From Candidatus Poribacteria bacterium (GTDB lineage Bacteria; Poribacteria; WGA-4E; WGA-3G), in assembly GCA_028818995.1 (NCBI GenBank), contig JAPPMR010000102.1, forward strand, positions 1-7,127: a stretch of 7,127 nt of DNA. The letters are read 5' to 3'. Position 1 is the first letter of the stretch; every line of letters begins with the position of its first letter. A model generated the notes under the pieces. It was not told where the DNA came from. It did no database searches and worked only from the letters and a program-made list of their open reading frames with translations. Below, piece after piece: positions 1-6,038 of this stretch. The translations under genes were made by a program, and so were the position numbers.

Positions 1-1
1 C

Positions 2-172
2 TCACATCAAGAAATGCAGTACAAGGTTTTTTGGCAAGTGGAAAACTCGTCAGAACTGCTGCGCGAAGAAATCAAAGTACTAACTACAGCAGAAACGACA
101 CCGATTACTATTCCTGTCTACGGACTGATTTGCACCGCCAAAGGTGAAAACTCCCCGACAACAGAGAGGTAA
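2..172 (+). CDS. C-terminal fragment of a DUF1573-like (Ig-fold) protein, 5' truncated
   Basis: The frame is open from the left edge to the TAA at 170-172 and gives the last 56 residues of a protein whose start lies outside the window. The end reads as two beta strands: a strand K-V-F-W-Q-V-E-N, then E-E-I-K-V-L-T-T, a short turn, and a closing strand T-I-P-V-Y-G-L-I, followed by a polar tail. The pattern (hydrophobic strand, short turn, then I-P-V-Y-G) is how DUF1573 and related Ig-like envelope domains usually end, so I read it as such. That is pattern recognition on one short segment, and another Ig-like fold is possible. The stop is only 6 nt before the next start, and the Shine-Dalgarno of the next gene lies inside the last codons of this one, so the two are probably cotranscribed. 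Confidence 0.55.
   Translation, partial: SHQEMQYKVFWQVENSSELLREEIKVLTTAETTPITIPVYGLICTAKGENSPTTER
163..169 (+). promoter_or_regulatory. Ribosome binding site for the 179 start
   Basis: AGAGAGG sits 9 nt before the ATG at 179, immediately before the stop of the upstream gene. It supports 179 as the start of P1 and suggests translational linkage to the upstream gene. Confidence 0.5.
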
Positions 173-178
173 ACTTTT

Positions 179-1015
179 ATGAGAATAAAAGCTTTAAATT
201 GCATTCACAGATTCTATACATTTCTATTTGGTTTCAGGAGTTTTATAGGTAAAAAAAAGATAGTCCTAAAATCTTTTTTATCTTTAGTCTTATTATGTGT
301 ATTTTTAAGTGGACACAGTTACGCTAAAATATGGAACGACTCATTTGATGATGAAGAACTCATAGTATGGGAACCAATTGTGATCGGAAATCAAGGGAGA
401 GCCAAATGGGAAGCTATTGCGGGATTCCTCTTTGCCAATATTGAAGGCCGCGGGAAATTACCCCCAGGATGTGGTAAGAACTCAGCGGGTTTTCTGCACT
501 GGAAAATCATCCAACTTAACTTTGAACAGTTAACAATAGTAGGTGAAGAAATCACTTATCCGCAGGAAGGAGAAGATGGCATGGGGGAACTCTGCTTGTT
601 TATTGGGAAACGTCAAGATGATCCTGACTTATCAGTAGAAGGTTATCTCATTAGTCCCGAAGAGGTAAGCAGAGTTACCTTCTCGGAGAACGGTAAATAT
701 AGCAGAGGAAAGACGAAAGCGTGGTATGGGAACATATTCGAAAGTACTACATGCAATCTTGCGACTGTTTTTGATTCTGGTCATTTCCAAGTCTGGACAG
801 ACGGCGATTTGATAACTGAATTTGTTGATGAGAACATAAAAAATATTGATATTGTAGGTTTGCTCATTACGTGTCACTTTGGAGGAGGGTGGTTTGGTAG
901 CAGGATCTCAAGTATCTCAATTACAGATAAAGCAATTCCTAAAGGTAATCTTGCTGTGCAATTACGAGACACACAACTCACGACAACTTGGGGAGAATTG
1001 AAGCAGTTTGAGTGA
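179..1015 (+). CDS. Secreted concanavalin/LamG-like beta-sandwich protein, paralogue P1 (divergent, Cys-containing)
   Basis: This is a 278-residue exported protein of unknown function. The N-terminus has a long positively charged n-region (G-K-K-K around 24-27), a hydrophobic core at about 28-45 and a likely signal peptidase I site after S-Y-A at 47-49. The mature part opens with W-N-D-S-F-D-D (52-58) and has a G-F-L strand near 82-84. A late strand, G-H-F-Q-V-W-T-D-G (201-209), is followed by I-D-I-V-G-L-L-I (223-230). It ends with the tail L-T-T-T-W-G-E-L-K (267-275) shared with three other proteins in the window. Compared with them it is longer, its central region is rewritten, and it has four mature cysteines (98, 139, 192, 232) that could form disulfides after export. 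The fold resembles the LamG/GH16/DUF1080-type jelly rolls in layout. No catalytic residues are evident. Carbohydrate or surface binding is inference. Confidence 0.85.
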   Translation: MRIKALNCIHRFYTFLFGFRSFIGKKKIVLKSFLSLVLLCVFLSGHSYAKIWNDSFDDEELIVWEPIVIGNQGRAKWEAIAGFLFANIEGRGKLPPGCGKNSAGFLHWKIIQLNFEQLTIVGEEITYPQEGEDGMGELCLFIGKRQDDPDLSVEGYLISPEEVSRVTFSENGKYSRGKTKAWYGNIFESTTCNLATVFDSGHFQVWTDGDLITEFVDENIKNIDIVGLLITCHFGGGWFGSRISSISITDKAIPKGNLAVQLRDTQLTTTWGELKQFE

Positions 1016-1037
1016 ATTTCCGATTCCTAACAGTGTC

Positions 1038-1095
1038 GTAGGCGATAGTTCCGATTTCTGACTAAAATAGGTCGCGATTCGGAGATCGCTCCTAC
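1038..1095 (+). repeat. Imperfect palindromic intergenic element (GTAGG...CCTAC)
   Basis: The left arm at 1038-1062 starts GTAGG-CGAT, continues through CCGA and ends GAC. The right arm at 1070-1095 is its inverted counterpart (GTC...TCGG...ATCG...CCTAC). The arms match in four blocks of 5, 4, 4 and 3 bases with small gaps. The right arm also folds on itself: TAGG/CCTA plus GCGAT/ATCGC around a 6-nt loop (1068-1094). It fills much of the 153-nt gap between P1 and P2. It looks like a small dispersed palindromic element of the REP/ERIC/MITE kind. There is no T-run after it, so it is not a standard terminator. Only one copy is in this window. Confidence 0.6.
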
Positions 1096-1155
1096 AGAGG
1101 AGTACTTCCGAGAATGACACATTATATTTTAGAAATGGTATTACATTGGCACAGC

Positions 1156-1162
1156 AAAGGAG
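1156..1162 (+). promoter_or_regulatory. Strong ribosome binding site for the 1169 start
   Basis: AAAGGAG lies 6 nt before the ATG at 1169. It is the best Shine-Dalgarno in the window and fixes the start of P2. Confidence 0.75.
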
Positions 1163-1168
1163 TTAAAT

Positions 1169-1969
1169 ATGAAACAGGTCCGAAATACCTTCGTCTGGAT
1201 AACACTGTTTTCTTTGTGTGGTATTTTTCCTCTATCCACCTTATCACAAAGTTATCAAGATGATTTTGACGTATTGAAAGAAAAAAGCTGGAAACATTGG
1301 GGTGAATATGCGATATGGAGAGTTGAAGATGGATTTTTAAAGGGATGGATACAGTCACCACCCGCTGGCGGGGAGCCTTGGCCTACAATAGAACTGCTCC
1401 AATTCAATGATCCCAATGGGTCTGATGTAGATTTTGAAATCAACGATCAAGAATTCATTCAGAGACGAGTAAAAATTCCGGGATATGAAAACATCACTAT
1501 TACAGTAAAAAATATAGCTCAAAAGCAGAGTTTTGGGATTGCCCTCGGGAGACGACTTCCCGATTCGAGCAAGCTATTTTTCTATCTGTTTAATACAAAT
1601 GATATTTACGCTGCGCATCTCGGTCCTCAGGCAGGTTTTGGAATACCGTTTGATACTAAACCTTTGCAGGCGCAAAAACAGGGGTTTATTCTGGATGTCC
1701 TAAACCGATGGAAAACATTGGAATTAGCATCTATGGAAATTCGTTTTAATCGTGGACATTTTCAGTGGTTCGCGGATGGTAAAAAACGCGAGGAATTTGA
1801 AGACCCTGAATTCCCTTCGGTTGAGATTTTTGGGTTTTTCATTAGAAGCGATGGACTTGCTGTTGGGCATGGACGGGTAGATTCATTCAAGATAACGGGC
1901 CCAGGATTATCCGTTTCCCCACAAGCGAAGTTAGTGACTACATGGGGACAACTCAAGCAACATCAGTAG
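1169..1969 (+). CDS. Secreted concanavalin/LamG-like beta-sandwich protein, paralogue P2
   Basis: This is a 266-residue exported protein. The signal peptide has basic residues at 2 and 5, a hydrophobic core at about 8-22 and probable cleavage near residues 26-27. The mature part opens Y-Q-D-D-F-D (29-34), then W-R-V-E-D-G-F-L (50-57). The core strand S-F-G-I-A-L-G-R (121-128) leads to L-F-F-Y-L-F-N-T-N-D (136-145). The late strand R-G-H-F-Q-W-F-A-D-G (195-204) is followed by V-D-S-F-K-I-T-G and the tail K-L-V-T-T-W-G-Q-L-K (254-263). These blocks line up one for one with P3 and P4. A proline/glycine-rich insert at about 63-71 and a linker at about 152-170 are specific to this copy. It has only one cysteine, inside the signal peptide. 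The layout is that of non-enzymatic LamG/GH16-like jelly rolls. Ligand and partner are unknown. Confidence 0.9.
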   Translation: MKQVRNTFVWITLFSLCGIFPLSTLSQSYQDDFDVLKEKSWKHWGEYAIWRVEDGFLKGWIQSPPAGGEPWPTIELLQFNDPNGSDVDFEINDQEFIQRRVKIPGYENITITVKNIAQKQSFGIALGRRLPDSSKLFFYLFNTNDIYAAHLGPQAGFGIPFDTKPLQAQKQGFILDVLNRWKTLELASMEIRFNRGHFQWFADGKKREEFEDPEFPSVEIFGFFIRSDGLAVGHGRVDSFKITGPGLSVSPQAKLVTTWGQLKQHQ

Positions 1970-2014
1970 TTATGCCAAGTTCAGGCACACATATAGTGAG
2001 AAAATGCAAACCTA

Positions 2015-4111
2015 ATGTACAACACTACCCTTATTTATGTCGCCTTGTTTCTACTATGCTTCGGTACTCCTATTGGAATCTGCCAATCTCAAAATGTTGG
2101 CACAATTCAGGGACAGGTAACAGATAACCAAAACAATCCACTCTCCGAGTACACCGTCTCTGCAGTATCACAAACAGACAAGGTGACTTACGCCGCCAAA
2201 ACCAATTCAGGTGGGCAGTTTTCACTAACAAACCTCCCTGCTGGCACTTGGGATATAAAAGTTCGACACCTCAGCACATTACTTGCACAACGCGAAGTAA
2301 CAATTACTGAAGAATCCGATGTTAATGCCAATTTTACCATTGAAGGCACAGGGATTATATCGGGATTTCTGCTTGATTCTGATAACAAACTTCCGCTACC
2401 GATTACAGGTGAGGTCCAGATTGGCCTCCTCACACATGACGATGAATGGATAGAAAAGATATATCGCGGAGAGGTATCTAATGGATATTTTGAGGTCAAA
2501 AATTTGTTGTCGGGGCACTACGTTATTGTAGATGCTTTTGACGGTTATGTATTCGCTATATCCGATTCTCCCGTAGTGGCTGTTTATCCAGGAGGTCATG
2601 TTGATGGTGTAGAGGTGCTTTTGAAACAGGGAGCATCTCTTAATGGTCGCTTTGTTGACGCAGAAAATGGGCTGCCCATATCTGGAGTTTTTGTCAGCGT
2701 GGCATCGGAAAAGAGCAAAAGTATTTATCCTGGTGGAATATTTACACATGAAACGGAGTCGGATACAAACGGTGAATTCCGTTTCACAACACCGAATGAC
2801 TCCACAATTTATTATGCTTTCACACTGATAGCATCGCATCCTCGATATCAAACGCACCGTTGGCGATGGGAGATGTCCTCCGATAAAAATGTCTATGAAT
2901 TAGGTAATCTTTCACTGAAACCTTTCCTCTCACTGCGGGGAAAGGTTTTTGCTTCAAACCCGCATTATACAGTCAACGGACTCAAGGTGCAGTTAAGGAT
3001 GCACAACAAGTCTGCTGACTTCTTTCGTGCCGGAGCACAACCCGAACACACAGTACATACTGACGCTAATGGCAATTTTCTTTTTTCTGAACTCCATCCG
3101 ATTGAATACAGTTTGACAATTTCCCGAGATGATGTTATTATAGCATTCTTAGAGTCGGTCAATCCGCAAAGCAAAAAACATCTTAAAATCCGCCTGTCAC
3201 AAATGAATACGTTGCACGGCAAAGTTGTTGATATGCAGCAAAGTCCTATTGCAGAAGCGAATCTTTATGCAGCTCGCCAAAGCGAAAACCCAAACGGACA
3301 CGGTGCGATCCTTACCATGACACAAACGGATGTAAACGGTGCTTTTCGAATGCAGCTGCTACACACAGAACCGCACCTTCTTTCCGTTGAAGTGTCGAAA
3401 AAAGGTTACCTTTCAAGGGTATATCCGAATGTAAAAATCGGAAAAGACCTGTTGATTGTTCCGCTCCAAAAAGGGTATGCTATTAAAGGACGCATTATCT
3501 TTCCCCGTGATATTCCATCAGATGGATATTATGAAGTGAAGGTTTTTTCCGAAAATACCAGCATGGAGCCAACGTTAAATCCTCTGATGCTGAACAGACC
3601 ACTCATGTCCAAACAATTTCCTGTAACGGAAACGACTTTTGTGTTGGAGGGTCTCTTTGAGGAAAAGTATAAACTCTATATTATAGGAAACAGTATTGCT
3701 GCAACTGAAATAGACGCGAAAGCATCTGCAAATGGCAGAGAAGTTTTCATTGTTGCGGATAAACCAACGGTAGGACTAAAAGGACAATTGCTTTGGGCAG
3801 ACACAGGTGAACCTGTGCAGCACGCTTTGGTATCGCGCTCTTGGTATCCGTGGGAATTGAGCAAATATGATATGTCATTAACCTTAGATCGCTTTGAAAC
3901 AGAAACAGACGCGCAGGGTAGATTTTCGTTTTCAAATTTGACTCAGGAACGTTATCAATTATATATTCGTGCTGTTAAATCGGTGTTCGAAAGAGACACA
4001 GAAATTTATCAGCGTGTACATATTCAGAAAGAGGTTACAATTCCAGTTTGTAGTGATAATACACATAACATCTATCTTGGAAAGGCAGATGGCACACCGT
4101 TTGCACAGTAA
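2015..4111 (+). CDS. Secreted multi-domain protein of about seven carboxypeptidase-regulatory-like/CnaB-like repeats
   Basis: This is a 698-residue protein with a signal peptide (hydrophobic 5-20, cleavage probably near 23-26). The rest divides into about seven consecutive beta-sandwich units of 80-105 residues: roughly 29-109, 112-205, 207-304, 305-396, 398-487, 488-584 and 586-690. Each begins with a G-x-[VIFL] strand (examples G-Q-V-T-D, G-R-F-V-D, G-K-V-V-D, G-Q-L-L-W). Several carry the hallmark pair T-D-x-x-G-x-F-x-[FM] and L-x-x-x-x-Y of carboxypeptidase regulatory-like domains, as at 349-357, 438-446 and 631-639. No peptidase, sortase signal or membrane anchor is visible, so it is likely a periplasmic or surface structural/adhesive protein. 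The start at 2015 is the first possible one after an in-frame stop at 1997-1999, and it has no clear Shine-Dalgarno. It starts 45 nt after P2 and is probably in the same transcript. It lacks the T-T-W-G tail of its neighbours. Confidence 0.88.
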   Translation: MYNTTLIYVALFLLCFGTPIGICQSQNVGTIQGQVTDNQNNPLSEYTVSAVSQTDKVTYAAKTNSGGQFSLTNLPAGTWDIKVRHLSTLLAQREVTITEESDVNANFTIEGTGIISGFLLDSDNKLPLPITGEVQIGLLTHDDEWIEKIYRGEVSNGYFEVKNLLSGHYVIVDAFDGYVFAISDSPVVAVYPGGHVDGVEVLLKQGASLNGRFVDAENGLPISGVFVSVASEKSKSIYPGGIFTHETESDTNGEFRFTTPNDSTIYYAFTLIASHPRYQTHRWRWEMSSDKNVYELGNLSLKPFLSLRGKVFASNPHYTVNGLKVQLRMHNKSADFFRAGAQPEHTVHTDANGNFLFSELHPIEYSLTISRDDVIIAFLESVNPQSKKHLKIRLSQMNTLHGKVVDMQQSPIAEANLYAARQSENPNGHGAILTMTQTDVNGAFRMQLLHTEPHLLSVEVSKKGYLSRVYPNVKIGKDLLIVPLQKGYAIKGRIIFPRDIPSDGYYEVKVFSENTSMEPTLNPLMLNRPLMSKQFPVTETTFVLEGLFEEKYKLYIIGNSIAATEIDAKASANGREVFIVADKPTVGLKGQLLWADTGEPVQHALVSRSWYPWELSKYDMSLTLDRFETETDAQGRFSFSNLTQERYQLYIRAVKSVFERDTEIYQRVHIQKEVTIPVCSDNTHNIYLGKADGTPFAQ

Positions 4112-4113
4112 TA

Positions 4114-4135
4114 GGCACACGGCGTGTGCCATTTA
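4114..4135 (+). terminator. Perfect 7-bp GC-rich hairpin after the repeat-protein gene
   Basis: GGCACAC (4114-4120) and GTGTGCC (4124-4130) form a perfect stem with a GGC loop, two nucleotides after the stop of the 698-residue protein. The following bases, ATTTATTG, are only partly T-rich, so it may be a weak terminator, a transcript-end stabiliser or a processing site. A further GGCACAC copy lies at 4091-4097, inside the coding end, and could compete for the same 3' arm. Confidence 0.4.
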
Positions 4136-4151
4136 TTGAAAAACACAAAAA

Positions 4152-4403
4152 ATGAAACCAAGTACCCGTTACGTAAAAATTGTTGAATGGTCTGATGAAG
4201 ATCAGTGCTATGTTGGTAGTTGTCCAGGTCTTTTTTATGGTGGATGTCATGGCGATAATGAACAAGCAGTATTTTCAGAACTGTGCAACATCGTTGAGGA
4301 GATAATTGAACAATACCAGCACGAGGGTAAAGTCCTACCTTTGCCAACATCTGGTCAGGATTACGCTAACAAGATGTTAAAAATTGCTTGGCAGAGAGTC
4401 TAA
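4152..4403 (+). CDS. Orphan HicB-like small protein (type II toxin-antitoxin antitoxin fold)
   Basis: This 83-residue protein has no signal peptide, so it is cytoplasmic, unlike its neighbours. It shows the HicB-like partial RNase H fold: a first strand Y-V-K-I-V-E-W (7-13), a turn, C-Y-V-G-S-C-P-G-L (19-27), then G-C-H-G-D (31-35) and a helix about 36-57. It ends with S-G-Q-D-Y-A-N. This matches the usual HicB opening (I-V-E-W, then Y-V-A-S-x-P-x-L, G-x-x-x-x-G-D). It lacks the C-terminal ribbon-helix-helix or HTH DNA-binding domain of full-length HicB antitoxins, and no HicA toxin gene lies on either side. Four cysteines (19, 24, 32, 45) in so short a protein are notable. A stand-alone regulator or an unrelated use of the fold is as likely as an antitoxin role. 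Its ribosome binding site is weak. Confidence 0.75.
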   Translation: MKPSTRYVKIVEWSDEDQCYVGSCPGLFYGGCHGDNEQAVFSELCNIVEEIIEQYQHEGKVLPLPTSGQDYANKMLKIAWQRV

Positions 4404-4481
4404 GAAAATTGCTGAAGTGATGAGGCAAGGTTTCTGTCCCTCACATACCTAATCAAATTTTCTATTCCAACCGATGAAAAC

Positions 4482-5165
4482 ATGACAAACGTCTTTAGAA
4501 TACTTATCACGATTTATGCTTTCACTATTTTTCAAGGAAGTGCAGCTGCTGTTACGTGGCAAGATGACTTTGATCAAGCAACAGAAGACAACTGGCAATT
4601 GCAGGGAAGCGATTCTGTATGGCGGATTGAGGCAGGATTTTTAAGAGCAAAAATAGAAACACAAAAACAGTGGTATACAATATTTGAACTTTACCAATTT
4701 ACAGAATTCTCTGGACCTTACGATAACATTAGAATTAAGATTGATAATATCGGTGCGGCGGGAGATATTAAATTCGGCATAGCACTTGGGAAACATTTCT
4801 TAAATGATGATGGGGAGATAGAGGAAATAGGTTATTACCTTTTTTTTACAAATGATATGCAGGCGTCAAGGGATGGCAAAGTGTTTCTCGGTCCTGGCAA
4901 ACGCTGGGGCACAGATGTACTCAACGAGATGGTGCTCCACTTTGATGGCGGCAGATTCCAGCTATTTGGAAATGGCGAAGCGCGCATGGATTTTAGAGAC
5001 GCGAACTTACCGAAAATTGATATTATCGGTCTTGTCCTCGTTGGATATGTTACGGATATGGTTAACACAGGCACAGCATGGGTTGATAAGATTACTATTT
5101 CCGGACTTCCAGTCTCACCAAAACAAAAATTAACAACGACATGGGGACACATAAAACGGGAATAG
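4482..5165 (+). CDS. Secreted concanavalin/LamG-like beta-sandwich protein, paralogue P3
   Basis: At 227 residues this is the shortest and cleanest copy of the family. The signal peptide ends G-S-A-A-A (19-23), a textbook signal peptidase I site. The mature part starts V-T-W-Q-D-D-F-D (24-31), then V-W-R-I-E-A-G-F-L (46-54). I-R-I-K-I-D-N-I (83-90) and K-F-G-I-A-L-G-K (97-104) lead to Y-Y-L-F-F-T-N-D (118-125). The late strand G-G-R-F-Q-L-F-G-N-G (156-165) precedes I-D-I-I-G-L-V-L-V-G (179-188) and V-D-K-I-T-I-S-G. The tail K-L-T-T-T-W-G-H-I-K (216-225) ends two residues from the C-terminus. There are no cysteines and no visible catalytic cluster. No clear Shine-Dalgarno precedes the ATG at 4482, but the signal peptide fits only this start. 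A 21-nt gap to the next gene suggests cotranscription with it. Function is unknown; binding or structural use is inference. Confidence 0.9.
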   Translation: MTNVFRILITIYAFTIFQGSAAAVTWQDDFDQATEDNWQLQGSDSVWRIEAGFLRAKIETQKQWYTIFELYQFTEFSGPYDNIRIKIDNIGAAGDIKFGIALGKHFLNDDGEIEEIGYYLFFTNDMQASRDGKVFLGPGKRWGTDVLNEMVLHFDGGRFQLFGNGEARMDFRDANLPKIDIIGLVLVGYVTDMVNTGTAWVDKITISGLPVSPKQKLTTTWGHIKRE

Positions 5166-5186
5166 TCCTAAAAAACAAGAGAAATA

Positions 5187-5945
5187 ATGTTACGGAAGAA
5201 TTTGGATATATTTTTTAATGTCTTTTTGCTATTAGCAGTTTTAGGCGTGGTGTTCTGGAGCACATTTGCGAAGGCGAAATTGAATCCGAGCGAACGGGCT
5301 GAACCTGCAGCATCTGGGGCATATTATAGAACACCCGGTAAAAACGGAAAGTGGTTCGGTCCCGAAGTGAACTCCTTAACACTCTGCAATGTGCATAATC
5401 CGTACAACAATAGAGGATTTTTTGACATTATAGAAACCATTGAGAACGCTGTTGTATCCAAGTCAAAAATTCCAGGTGCGTTACATTGGTACAGACGACA
5501 GAAATGGGGCTTTGCCGACGACAAGACACCTTGGGGGACGAATGTCTCCTATATTACGCTCCACGACGATCTTGGGTGGAGTGAAATTAATCGCGGAACT
5601 GGGACTACAGGCTACCCGTGGAGTGGGATTGAACGGCATTGGCGCGATGGGAATATTATCCGATCACAAGCCTCTGTGATGGGATGGCGGCAGTACGCTC
5701 GGGGAAGAGAAAGATGGATTTGTCCGATGTATTACAAAACTGGTGGCTGGGAAGGTGAAGACCTTGAAGTGCACTGTAGAACACTACGAACATGGTTTCC
5801 ACCCGACTGGAATGTTTTAACACAAAAAGATAGAGACTTCAGTTCTCCCGTTGAGCGGAAACCTGGTGTGATCAGTCGAAGAGGAAAGCGGACACACCGA
5901 TGGTACGACTGTATAAAAATCAGAGATGCTTCTACACAAAGATAG
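5187..5945 (+). CDS. Exported tryptophan-rich protein of unknown family
   Basis: I do not recognise this 252-residue protein. The N-terminus is a clear export signal or anchor: charged residues at 3-4, a hydrophobic stretch at about 8-25 and a possible signal peptidase site after A-K-A (28-30). The rest is unusually rich in tryptophan (13 W after residue 30) and in W-x-x-x and G-W motifs, for example K-W-F-G-P (55-59), H-W-Y-R-R (100-104), G-W-S-E-I (130-134) and R-W-I-C-P (176-180). Four cysteines (67, 179, 197, 242) could form two disulfides in the periplasm. The last 40 residues are basic and probably disordered. It does not carry the P1-P4 opening or their C-terminal tail. It begins 21 nt after P3, with an AAGAGA stretch just before the ATG, so it is probably in the same operon and made together with P3 and P4. 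Confidence 0.8.
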   Translation: MLRKNLDIFFNVFLLLAVLGVVFWSTFAKAKLNPSERAEPAASGAYYRTPGKNGKWFGPEVNSLTLCNVHNPYNNRGFFDIIETIENAVVSKSKIPGALHWYRRQKWGFADDKTPWGTNVSYITLHDDLGWSEINRGTGTTGYPWSGIERHWRDGNIIRSQASVMGWRQYARGRERWICPMYYKTGGWEGEDLEVHCRTLRTWFPPDWNVLTQKDRDFSSPVERKPGVISRRGKRTHRWYDCIKIRDASTQR

Positions 5946-6038
5946 TCACCGAAGGTTTAGTTGATTAGATTTTACTATAATTGCCATGATATTATTACGC
6001 AAGGCCTCATGTATTTGCGCTATTTTCAAAACCTATTT

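Noticed and set aside
245..247. ATA codon preceded by AGGAG at 236-240, considered as an alternative rare start of P1
   Set aside because: ATA starts are very rare, and the ATG at 179 has its own ribosome binding site. The alternative would give a neater signal peptide, but that is not enough evidence.
1122..1128. TTATATT as a -10 promoter box upstream of P2
   Set aside because: No acceptable -35 box lies 16-18 nt upstream, and AT-rich boxes occur by chance at this composition.
2060..2090. Lipoprotein lipobox in the signal peptide of the repeat protein (Cys at residues 15 and 23)
   Set aside because: The residues before both Cys (F-L-L-C and I-G-I-C) do not fit the usual L-[AS]-[GA]-C pattern, so ordinary signal peptidase I cleavage is preferred.
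1942..2127. A small + strand open frame bridging the end of P2 and the start of the repeat protein
   Set aside because: It overlaps both real genes in another frame, has no ribosome binding site and shows no domain.
2396..2857. A 153-residue open frame on the - strand inside the repeat-protein gene
   Set aside because: It lies wholly antisense to a well-supported gene, has no recognisable domain, and its composition looks like reverse-frame noise.
4402..4453. Frame after the HicB-like stop reading K-K-I-A-E-V-M-R-Q, considered as a lost HicB DNA-binding tail or a HicA remnant
   Set aside because: It is only about 16 codons long, does not match HicA, and the HicB-like protein already ends at a plausible boundary.
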